From assembly GCF_000002515.2 (NCBI RefSeq), contig NC_006040.1:558001-622000 (forward strand): a stretch of DNA of 64,000 nucleotides, given 5' to 3'. The position numbers and the translations under genes were made by a program. The notes beneath the pieces were generated by a model, which did not search any database, was not told the origin of the DNA, and worked only from the letters and a program-made list of their open reading frames with translations. This document shows positions 1 through 7,741 of the stretch, piece by piece; within the stretch, counting starts at the first letter, position 1, and each line of letters opens with the position of its first letter. Source of the DNA: Kluyveromyces lactis. Its lineage: Eukaryota; Ascomycota; Saccharomycetes; Saccharomycetales; Saccharomycetaceae.

Positions 1-597
1 GAGCTGTATTTATGACATGGTACACAGAGTTACGGGTAAAATGTCTTCGTAGCGGGAAGTTATCAACGCAACCATGCTGCTCTCTATGAGTTCATCCTGC
101 TCAATTTCTACTGTTATTGTTTTCTATCTACGGTAAATTCTTTTCCCAACGTAATATTGAAGAAACGTGATTCGTTTCCGTGTTTGTGTTCCCCCCTTGT
201 GTCGTTTTCTGTAAGTTATACCCGTAGTTCAATGCAAGGAACCGAAATAGCCTGAAGAACAACAAATATGATGAAGCAAGAACGTGGGGTGCACACGCAA
301 GGCATGCCCGCGAGGCATGTTTGCGACACAAACGTAAATAAGAACTAAGCAGTGCGTGAATGTTCGGGATGGATCAGTTGTTTCGAATTACTACAAACTG
401 TGAAGCGGGTACATGTAGGGTATGTAATATATGTGTTATTTGATAGGCCTGTACTTACATGGTAACCCGACCTTTTCTAGTGATTATGGTCAACTGTGTT
501 ATCATATAACCATGTAGGTTGGATTAAGGGGAGGGACTGGTGGAAACCTCGTGAATGGAATTTTGGATTCAATGGGAAAAGGTTATTATATTATTGA
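1..597. other. Intergenic, left edge; no gene seen
   Basis: No open frame here resembles a known protein and no RNA gene is recognisable. The 67-codon minus-strand frame at 128-331 has no family resemblance. The stretch lies downstream of PSF2 and presumably belongs to the flank of a gene outside the window. Confidence 0.6.
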
Positions 598-1203
598 TCA
601 CGTGGTGTCATTACTGGAGTCATGAATTGTCCTCAGTTTGTCCATGATACCACACGCATAGGGTCTCATCTCATTGATTTCCATCAAGGACAAGTTCTCT
701 AGCTGTAAATGCGATTCGTTCAGGTACTGCAAACCCTTGTTGACTTTTCCCAAACGAACTTCTCGCAGATCTTGGACCTTAGATCTCAGTAGATGAACTG
801 GATCCTGAAAATCATCGCTGCATCTGGCAAACAGCAGTGACGATACCACTAGCCAATTCCAGGGTAGATTGGAGAATCGTGATGGGTTTTTCAATTCAAA
901 ATCTAAATACTTCTCCAGCTGTTGTAACGTCAGCCAACTGGGTACCACGACGTTACACTTTCCCTGTTGTTTTAACAGTAAAGCCAGCCATAACGTGACT
1001 TCGCAACTATTCATTGCAACCATGTTATTTACCGTAGAATCATCGCATGTGATCAGTGACCATTGGGCGCCAGGATCCTTCGCGAGCTGTTTTTTGGTCT
1101 TCCTCGTAGTGATTCTGGGCATAATTCGTGTCGGTTCATTTTCAATTAAAAACTGTATCTCTTGGGGAGAAAATCCTATTGATAGATCTCTCGGTAGTGC
1201 CAT
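598..1203 (-). CDS. PSF2: GINS complex subunit Psf2
   Basis: Predicted 201-residue subunit of the GINS tetramer, which with Cdc45 and Mcm2-7 forms the replicative helicase in the nucleus. The start MALPRDLSIGFSPQEIQFL matches the conserved Psf2 N-terminus. The middle has the PSWLTLQQLEKYL segment. The C-terminal helical part carries LRSKVQDLREVR and LNESHLQLENLSLMEINEMR (about residues 137-178), the strongest family signature. Length is close to the S. cerevisiae protein (about 213 residues). It is divergent from ARG2 across about 320 bases, the same neighbour as in S. cerevisiae (from memory of that map). The codon at 1201-1203 is an ATG. No oddities seen. Confidence 0.95.
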   Translation of the reverse strand: MALPRDLSIGFSPQEIQFLIENEPTRIMPRITTRKTKKQLAKDPGAQWSLITCDDSTVNNMVAMNSCEVTLWLALLLKQQGKCNVVVPSWLTLQQLEKYLDFELKNPSRFSNLPWNWLVVSSLLFARCSDDFQDPVHLLRSKVQDLREVRLGKVNKGLQYLNESHLQLENLSLMEINEMRPYACGIMDKLRTIHDSSNDTT

Positions 1204-1525
1204 CTCTATTTCAGGTTGGAGTTGCTAATCTATAGTGTCCTCAAGCTCACTACTTCCTTACATAGTGCTTTCAATGCGCGACTATGACCAATCGATATCT
1301 GTGCTTCAATTATTTTTCCATGTTCAATCTTGACATTGAAATCCAGCACAGGAAAAACAAAAACAGGAAAGACTAACTAAAGCTTTAAACTGGCAGTTTT
1401 CTCTGATGACTTGACTCATTGATAAAACTAGAATAAATGATGGTTTTATACACTTTCCATATTTGCAGATAAATGGTTTGATCTCATCATATAACGTCCA
1501 AAGGCACATTTTGTGGGCTAGTGCT
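1204..1525. promoter_or_regulatory. PSF2/ARG2 divergent promoter region
   Basis: About 320 bases between two divergent start codons. It contains a perfect Gcn4-type site nearer ARG2 (listed separately). Nothing else is clearly recognisable. Confidence 0.6.
1412..1418 (+). promoter_or_regulatory. Gcn4-type site TGACTCA upstream of ARG2
   Basis: A perfect TGACTCA lies about 108 bases before the ARG2 start codon. Gcn4, the general amino-acid-control bZIP activator, binds this heptamer, and arginine biosynthesis is a classic Gcn4 target. The match and distance are seen; binding is inferred. Confidence 0.6.
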
Positions 1526-3184
1526 ATGATCAAAACATGGATTAGGTGTTTGACCACAGAGGTCAGATACCATCAACCTAATGCTCATGGCAGGAGTTTG
1601 GTTATGAGCGTTTTGAATTCTACAGTGACTAAAAGGGAAGCGAAAGACTATTTGAACAAATATACCGATGAGAATAATCATCACTACTGTCTTGTATTTT
1701 TGAGACATTTGTCCGAATATTCAGATAACGTACTTAGTGGGTTTAGCAAGACTGTGTCAAGAATTCAAACACTCGGACTAAGACCAATTTTAATAGTAGA
1801 CCCGCTATGCCAAGACATATCATACCAAAGTCAGCGTTTGGACAATCATTTGCATGATCAGAGTCTGAAGTCAATAATCGTATTAGATCCCATTACCATC
1901 GGTGAACGTGGCTCAATTGACGTAAAACTTCCGATTTTGAACCCGCATATTATTCCGATTATTGAGCCATATCAGTACCATGAGAAGGAAGCTTTTAAGA
2001 AATTGGCTGGCGATCCATCTCGATTCTTATCATCTCTAGTGAGTAACTTGCCCATAAATATCGACAAGGTGTTCCTTATCAGCAAGTATGGTGGATTGCC
2101 GTCTGTGGAAAGACATACAAACAGCCATGTCTTTGTAAATTTGTCACAAGAATATCGAGAATTGAGAAACAGTTATCAAAATCAATTGGAGAAACTAGAA
2201 TCTATTCAAGTGGATAATACTGAGAAGAATTTGGTAGAATCTCTACAATTATTTTTGAATCAGGATAAGATTCTTAGTAACAGCGATCAACTGAAATGTC
2301 ATATGGAAGACCTTGAAATCATGAATAAAACGCTATCAGTTCTACCACATTCGTCTACTGGGCTAATTACCACTATTTTAGCAGGGTCCAAATTATCAGA
2401 TAATAACCCATTGGTATATAATATCTTGACTGATCGTTCATTGATATCGTCATCTTTACCTCGATTCAAAAGATCGGCTGCGGCTCAATCGAAAAGCTGG
2501 TATGAGCTTCCATCTTCCAACGTGGAAGAGGAAGTCACTTCCGCAAACGATTCAGTTCTTGTGACTACAGTTTTCAAGAAGGGGATTGATATCCATATAT
2601 TTGACTTCAGGACTTTGACCGATGATAATTCCATAGGTCTACCACCATCGCAAGCTACTCAAACTGGCAAATCTGACCCAGTATCGAAAAAACTCGATTT
2701 GAATAAACTGAATGGGATAATCAATTCAAGTTTTAAAAGGTCATTGGACCTATCACATTATCTCGGCAGGATCAATGGTAACATAGCGAGCATAATCGTA
2801 ATAGGAGATTATGAAGGTATTGCAATTTTGACATACGAAGGGCCAAAGGACAAGCAATTCGTATATTTGGACAAATTTGCGGTAGCACAAAAATTAAAGG
2901 GCTCTCTCGGAATATCTGATATCATTTTCAATCTGATGTTTCGCAAGTTCCCACACGAACTAATTTGGAGATCTCGTGAAGACAACGTAGTAAATAAATG
3001 GTACTTCCAAAGAAGTACCGGAGTGCTTCATTTATCTTTAGACCTAGGTAATGATGATCAGAAGCAGAGTATTTTCAAATTGTTCTATTATGGGAATCCG
3101 GAAAGCGAGTCATTCCATAACGTCGAAAGATTGAGAGACTACGCTAAATACGTCAGGGATATTACTCCAAGTTGGCATAAATGA
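1526..3184 (+). CDS. ARG2: Mitochondrial N-acetylglutamate synthase
   Basis: Predicted 552-residue acetylglutamate synthase, the first enzyme of ornithine and arginine synthesis (acetyl-CoA plus glutamate), in the mitochondrial matrix. I chose the ATG at 1526 because the following residues, MIKTWIRCLTTEVRYHQPN, align with the S. cerevisiae start and look like a basic presequence; the frame stays open upstream to 1463 but without homology. Residues about 30-200 hold the degenerate kinase-like domain (VTKREAKDYLNKY; GGLPSVERHTNSHVFVNL). The C-terminal third is the acetyltransferase domain, with IASIIVIGDYEGIAILTYE, LKGSLGISDIIFNLMFRKFP and DNVVNKWYFQRSTG. A Gcn4-type site sits in its promoter. 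Confidence 0.95.
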   Translation: MIKTWIRCLTTEVRYHQPNAHGRSLVMSVLNSTVTKREAKDYLNKYTDENNHHYCLVFLRHLSEYSDNVLSGFSKTVSRIQTLGLRPILIVDPLCQDISYQSQRLDNHLHDQSLKSIIVLDPITIGERGSIDVKLPILNPHIIPIIEPYQYHEKEAFKKLAGDPSRFLSSLVSNLPINIDKVFLISKYGGLPSVERHTNSHVFVNLSQEYRELRNSYQNQLEKLESIQVDNTEKNLVESLQLFLNQDKILSNSDQLKCHMEDLEIMNKTLSVLPHSSTGLITTILAGSKLSDNNPLVYNILTDRSLISSSLPRFKRSAAAQSKSWYELPSSNVEEEVTSANDSVLVTTVFKKGIDIHIFDFRTLTDDNSIGLPPSQATQTGKSDPVSKKLDLNKLNGIINSSFKRSLDLSHYLGRINGNIASIIVIGDYEGIAILTYEGPKDKQFVYLDKFAVAQKLKGSLGISDIIFNLMFRKFPHELIWRSREDNVVNKWYFQRSTGVLHLSLDLGNDDQKQSIFKLFYYGNPESESFHNVERLRDYAKYVRDITPSWHK

Positions 3185-3670
3185 TCAAACTTATGCCAAT
3201 TTACATGTACATAAATTAGTTTATTTATCATTTTGAAGACATTTCAACACCTTTTGTTCATTGGACAGATTAGAAAATAAAGAAAAAGTCCTTGTCACAC
3301 ATTAATTTTGATTGATGACAACTGGCACATTAATCTGTCGATGTTTCGGACTATCCCTGTTACATGTGATGGATTCTTTCTCTTCGATATCAGATGAAAT
3401 CATGACTGTCATTGGCTATATATCTGGTGGTGTATATTAATGCAACTGGTGCTCTAGCATGACTGTGTTGATGGTCATTATCCAGATATAATACATCAAT
3501 ATATATTAATTCAGACTACTTAAGGATGTTTCACCTTGTAAGCCTCCCTTTATAATCTCGGTACTTAACCGCCTGCTGTATCGGTAGCTATCCGACGATT
3601 GTATCTAACGTGCCTCCAAACGTTTACTCGTGAACAAATAGAGCACTTCCCCAAAAACCATTGAAAGTCA
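3185..3670. other. Intergenic between ARG2 and tRNA-Cys
   Basis: No gene seen. It is AT-rich and holds a spaced inverted repeat (TATATCTGG near 3419, CCAGATATA near 3481) and two copies of CATGACTGT. It spans the junction between the chromosome X-like block on the left and the chromosome XV/XVI-like block on the right. I could not identify a solo LTR here. Confidence 0.5.
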
Positions 3671-3742
3671 GCTCGTATGGCGCAGTGGTAGCGCAGCAGA
3701 TTGCAAATCTGTTGGTCCTTAGTTCGATCCTGAGTGCGAGCT
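3671..3742 (+). tRNA. tRNA-Cys (GCA)
   Basis: A 72-base cloverleaf without intron. The acceptor arms GCTCGTA and TGCGAGC pair over seven positions, including a G-T wobble. The anticodon stem GCAGA/TCTGT encloses loop TTGCAAA, anticodon GCA (cysteine). The A box is TGGCGCAGTGG and the B box is AGTTCGATCC. A run of T residues follows directly (from 3744), as expected for RNA polymerase III termination. The discriminator base is T, typical of tRNA-Cys. Confidence 0.97.
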
Positions 3743-4062
3743 ATTTTCTTTTTTATTTTTCAAATCCAATTCTCTCTTTTTTTATATTTTGAAGACCAGT
3801 GCTGATTAGCTACTGCACATGTTTACTGTTACTAGTAGTAACATATTCAAATATCAAAAAGACGCCATAAATGGTATTGAAACATGACTAGTTCCACAAC
3901 AATCCTGATAAGAGCGGTTTCAATTCTTGTATATAAGAAAACTACGACAGTGGAATCACTTGACTTGCATTTGGTATAACTTTGGCAGATTCCGAAAGAT
4001 AGGGTAATTGTTAACGCTACTTCATCAGGTAATATCAATAAGGATTATCAACTAAATTAAGG
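3743..4062. other. tRNA terminator and RNY1 upstream region
   Basis: Begins with T-rich runs that terminate the tRNA, then AT-rich DNA leading into RNY1. A small minus-strand frame inside it (3847-4038) has no family resemblance. Confidence 0.5.
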
Positions 4063-5340
4063 ATGCTATTGAATAAAGGGCTACTAGCAAGTTTGTTAGC
4101 TTACACTACAACTGCTTTTGATTTGCAGCATATATTTTACAAAGAACAGTATTCGTGTCCGATTAGTCTACCGGCAAGTTGCTCAAACAACACTGAGATT
4201 AAGGATTCCTGCTGCTTTGAATTCCCTGGTGGCATCATGTTACAAACACAATTTTGGGATTACATACCGCCTAAAGGGGTTTCTGACCCGGATGAATTAG
4301 TTAGGCATCTAGGGCCGTTGGATTCTTTCACAAACCACGGTTTATGGCCGGATAACTGTGATGGAACCTATGCACAGTTTTGCAATAGAGAAAGTAACAT
4401 TGATGATGTTTGGCATTTACTAAACGATGATCAGTTCAACGGGAGAGATGATCTTCCGATCAACGGAACTGATTTGTTAGAAACTATGGATATGTATTGG
4501 AAAAGTAACACAGGTGATGATGAAAGTTTGTGGGTACACGAATATAATAAGCACGGAACTTGTATTCGAACATTATATCCGGATTGTTATAAAAAATGGG
4601 GAGTGGCTGGGAACAGTAAGAAACAAGCAGTTTATGATTACTTCAGAATCGCCATGAAATTATTCCATGATAAAGACACTTATCAGACATTAAAGTCTGC
4701 GGGAATTGAACCGAGTGTGGAAAAGAGCTACACCAAACTTGAAATATCGAATGCATTAAAAGAAGGTCACTCTGGTGAAGTAGTACACTTCTTATGTGAC
4801 AGACATGGTTCCTTGAACCAAATTTGGTACTTCCACTCATTGAAGGGATCCTTATTAGGAGAAAAATTTGTACCTATTTCTGCGCTACCCAAAGGTTCTA
4901 ATTGTCCGGATGATAATATTAAATGGTATCCAAAGGGGCATGTTCCATCCTCTTATAGACCTCCAAATGGCAACCATCCTGGTACCAGGGGTGTTGTAAG
5001 AATTGGTAACGGTAAAGGGTTTCTAATCAAAAATGGACATTGGTATTTAAAGGGAACCCCAGCTAATTTCTTCTTGATAGAGGCACCATTTGGAAACTAT
5101 TATTTGAAGACAAGAATGGGATATTGTGGTATCGATAATTCTAATAAAGTGTTGGCATGTAACAAAAACGTTGCCCAAGCCGCTCAATTCGAATATGACG
5201 CAAAGAAAGGTTACATTGGATACAACGGAGCTTATGATTGGTATGCAACCAAATATCCAAGGGGTAACCAACAAGCTCCTGTGTACGCAGGTTCAAACGA
5301 TGATGGATACAATTTCCAATTGAAATTCGTAAAAGCCTAG
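4063..5340 (+). CDS. RNY1: Secreted/vacuolar ribonuclease T2
   Basis: Predicted 425-residue RNase T2, which cleaves single-stranded RNA through a 2',3'-cyclic phosphate. In S. cerevisiae Rny1 is vacuolar or secreted and released on stress to cleave tRNA. A signal peptide covers about residues 1-18. The two catalytic blocks are present: FTNHGLWPDNCDG with His92, and WVHEYNKHGTC with Glu160 and His164. Many cysteines fit the family's disulfides. A C-terminal extension (about 280-425), beyond the usual T2 length, is typical of the fungal Rny1 subgroup. ATG at 4063. Convergent with SPC29 (110 bases apart), its S. cerevisiae neighbour. Confidence 0.95.
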   Translation: MLLNKGLLASLLAYTTTAFDLQHIFYKEQYSCPISLPASCSNNTEIKDSCCFEFPGGIMLQTQFWDYIPPKGVSDPDELVRHLGPLDSFTNHGLWPDNCDGTYAQFCNRESNIDDVWHLLNDDQFNGRDDLPINGTDLLETMDMYWKSNTGDDESLWVHEYNKHGTCIRTLYPDCYKKWGVAGNSKKQAVYDYFRIAMKLFHDKDTYQTLKSAGIEPSVEKSYTKLEISNALKEGHSGEVVHFLCDRHGSLNQIWYFHSLKGSLLGEKFVPISALPKGSNCPDDNIKWYPKGHVPSSYRPPNGNHPGTRGVVRIGNGKGFLIKNGHWYLKGTPANFFLIEAPFGNYYLKTRMGYCGIDNSNKVLACNKNVAQAAQFEYDAKKGYIGYNGAYDWYATKYPRGNQQAPVYAGSNDDGYNFQLKFVKA

Positions 5341-5450
5341 GGTTAAGTTCAATTCTATATAAGACATACGGAAACAAAATGATATAAAATATAACAAAAT
5401 ACAACGGCACGAAGCAGCCGAAGCTAATCTAATATATACATAAGAACCTC

Positions 5451-6272
5451 TTAGTTTCTGGTTTTCCCAGTGACACCTATTAATCTGCTTGTGTTGTCGT
5501 CAAAGTTGGATAAATTTCTGGGCTGATTGTGTGGGAAGTGAAAGTTGCTGGAATTATCAACTCTAGTAGATGACGGCTGTTTCCATCCTAGAAGCACTCT
5601 AGTATCATCAGAATCATGCAAAGCGTTCGCTACCCACTCTGAAGTACTTGAAGTGGAAGGAGCACTTTGGGGTCTATCAAGGTATACACCGTTCCCGTTA
5701 CTGTTTGGTCCCGCATAATGTCTAGTCCACTTTCCGTTGGCAGACAATTGAGAATTATCCGTATCCGCTTTAACATTGCTATGACTAAGTGCCGCTAGCA
5801 TTCTTACGCTATCTTGCAACTCAGCCACTTTATTTTGCAAGGCTCTGTTGGAAGCATTTGATTGGTACAGTTCATTTTTGAGAGCTTGTATTTGTAGTTC
5901 ATGATGGTATAACTTTTTCTCTAGTTCATCAATCTTATTAACGCTAGAGTATATACTATCTAGCCTATTTGTATCAGAGGCTAACGAAGGTAAACTAATC
6001 TTTGGCTCCGGTTTCCTGGATAGACCTTCCCTTAATTGGCGTCGAAGAAACTCATCGTCGGTGGGTTTACTACTGTTGACATTTCTATTAATGTAATCGT
6101 TGCTGTTTCGTTCTTGCAGCAGTGTTGGTTTCTTTGAAAACTCCATTTTTTTGGTCGGACTCTGGTTCGTCATAAGTTCTTGCAATGTTCTTTTCGAGTT
6201 CAGATACTCCTTCCTAATGTTCTGCAAAGTATCATCGTTTTCCACATTATTCAAAAACTGTGAAACATCCAT
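5451..6272 (-). CDS. SPC29: Spindle pole body component Spc29
   Basis: Predicted 273-residue structural protein of the spindle pole body central plaque, linking Spc42 and Spc110 in S. cerevisiae. The family is fast evolving. Resemblance is limited to DDTLQNIRKEY near residue 14 and DEFLRRQLREGLSRKPEP near 73-90, plus a coiled coil at about 112-159. The C-terminal part is low-complexity, rich in Ser, Asn and Asp. Position next to RNY1 and orientation agree with YPL124W, and this supports the call as much as the sequence does. ATG at 6270-6272. Confidence 0.85.
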   Translation of the reverse strand: MDVSQFLNNVENDDTLQNIRKEYLNSKRTLQELMTNQSPTKKMEFSKKPTLLQERNSNDYINRNVNSSKPTDDEFLRRQLREGLSRKPEPKISLPSLASDTNRLDSIYSSVNKIDELEKKLYHHELQIQALKNELYQSNASNRALQNKVAELQDSVRMLAALSHSNVKADTDNSQLSANGKWTRHYAGPNSNGNGVYLDRPQSAPSTSSTSEWVANALHDSDDTRVLLGWKQPSSTRVDNSSNFHFPHNQPRNLSNFDDNTSRLIGVTGKTRN

Positions 6273-6494
6273 TATTACGGGAGTAACGGACGGTAGCAGA
6301 TGAGACGTGAGGTTAGGGAACTTTTTTTCGTTTCTGGTATATCCTCTGCTTGTACACTTAAATTACAATACTTCTCTTAGACATGATCCACACATCGCGC
6401 TCTTAAGTCGCAATGTATCGATATTCTCCAATGTTTACACAAACAAATTCGTGAAACCGTCAACAAAGAAAGAGAGGGGAAAAAGAAGTCGTAT

Positions 6495-6500
6495 CACGTG
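6495..6500. promoter_or_regulatory. CACGTG E-box upstream of SPC29
   Basis: TATCACGTGC about 220 bases upstream of the SPC29 start. Cbf1 and Pho4 recognise CACGTG. The motif match only is seen. Confidence 0.35.
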
Positions 6501-6550
6501 CATCAAAAAGAAAAAAAAAAAAAAAACAAAATAAAACAAAATGCAGATCA

Positions 6551-6559
6551 TCCGGGTAA
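6551..6559 (+). promoter_or_regulatory. Reb1-type site TCCGGGTAA
   Basis: Full match to the yeast Reb1 core CGGGTAA, about 280 bases upstream of SPC29. Reb1 is a general regulatory factor that clears nucleosomes. Binding is inferred from the motif only. Confidence 0.5.
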
Positions 6560-7741
6560 CACATGCACATCGTCTTCCGGCTCTTTCCGGCTCCGCGATC
6601 AGTTAACTTCTTCCGTCTTATGGATACCTAAATTTGGTAATATCGTCCCGTCATCACAGCACAACCCATACACCACTTACCAGACAAATCTGAACCTAGC
6701 ATAGCCCCGAATGTCAGGCTCATTATTTCATTTTTCTGAACAAGCTGGCAGTGACGTATTTGAATTATACAACTGAGCTCAAGACATTCGTTCAGCAAAA
6801 AGCTTAGACTAGTGGGAACCCGTTGTTGGAACCTGTTGACATGAGAGAGCAAAACAGTGGTTATTATTGGCTAGGGTAACTCCATCTTCTCTTCTCGCCT
6901 AGAACACTATGATAACAAACTTGTCTATTTTAAGAGCGAATGCGTTGTCAGAACAATGAATAGAATGAGACTTCTTTGATTTTTTTCAGAAAGCTTTTCC
7001 ATGCATTGGAATTGACACGTATATTCCTATGCCGATGGATCCCAATTCAATGCCTCTCGAACAAACGGTACATAACCCAACTGGCATTGCAACAGCACGA
7101 TGAGTTAATTATATACCTACTACATTCAGAAGTAACAACTCCTACGCAAAAATCTTGCACCTCGCTTGATCGCCCAGTCACACAGCAGATGCAGCGTTTC
7201 TGCAAAAACAGGAATTTAAACGGGCACAGCATCGGATCCCAGGATTCATGATTAAACGGTTACTTGCTTACATACACTTCCAAATTTAACTTGCTCTTGC
7301 TAGCGAAATTCCATTGATTTCATTAAAGTTCTCAGTATTAATTGCCTTTCAGAACATCCTTCGAATTATGGAACATGGAACAAAAAAAAAAAGATCCAGT
7401 CCTCCTAGTCATTTATATAGAAAACAGAATATATACAGCAGACAGAAATCAGTTTCTGAAATTTTAAGGTATATTGTTTACACAGCACACGGAGCAAAGC
7501 AACAACTACACAAGATATATTTTGGGTAGACCCGCAATAGGACACCCAGGACAGTTGTGTAGTGGGTATACAGAATCAGGTTATTGATAAAGAGAATCAA
7601 GAACGCCTATTTTTTGAGAGTCTAGATTATCTAGAAGGATAAGAGAAGAAATTAAGAGTTCAAGTATTCGGAGAACAGAGACCATCGTTAGTCTAAATTT
7701 GATTTAGTCCTAATTTTGATCTTTTTCGTACTACATTCATC

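Larger units (their letters stand above)
6273..7741. promoter_or_regulatory. Long SPC29/PTP2 divergent intergenic region
   Basis: About 1.47 kb with no convincing gene. It holds an E-box CACGTG at 6495-6500, a Reb1-type site at 6551-6559, a Rap1-like AACCCATACA at 6663-6672 and a long A run near 6511. The 91- and 71-codon frames at 6976-7251 and 7314-7529 lack family resemblance. The upstream region of PTP2 is unusually long for this genome. Confidence 0.5.

Noticed and set aside
3185-4062. Solo LTR or other retroelement remnant near tRNA-Cys
   Set aside because: Such remnants are common near yeast tRNA genes, but I could find no terminal TG...CA repeat or flanking target duplication here.
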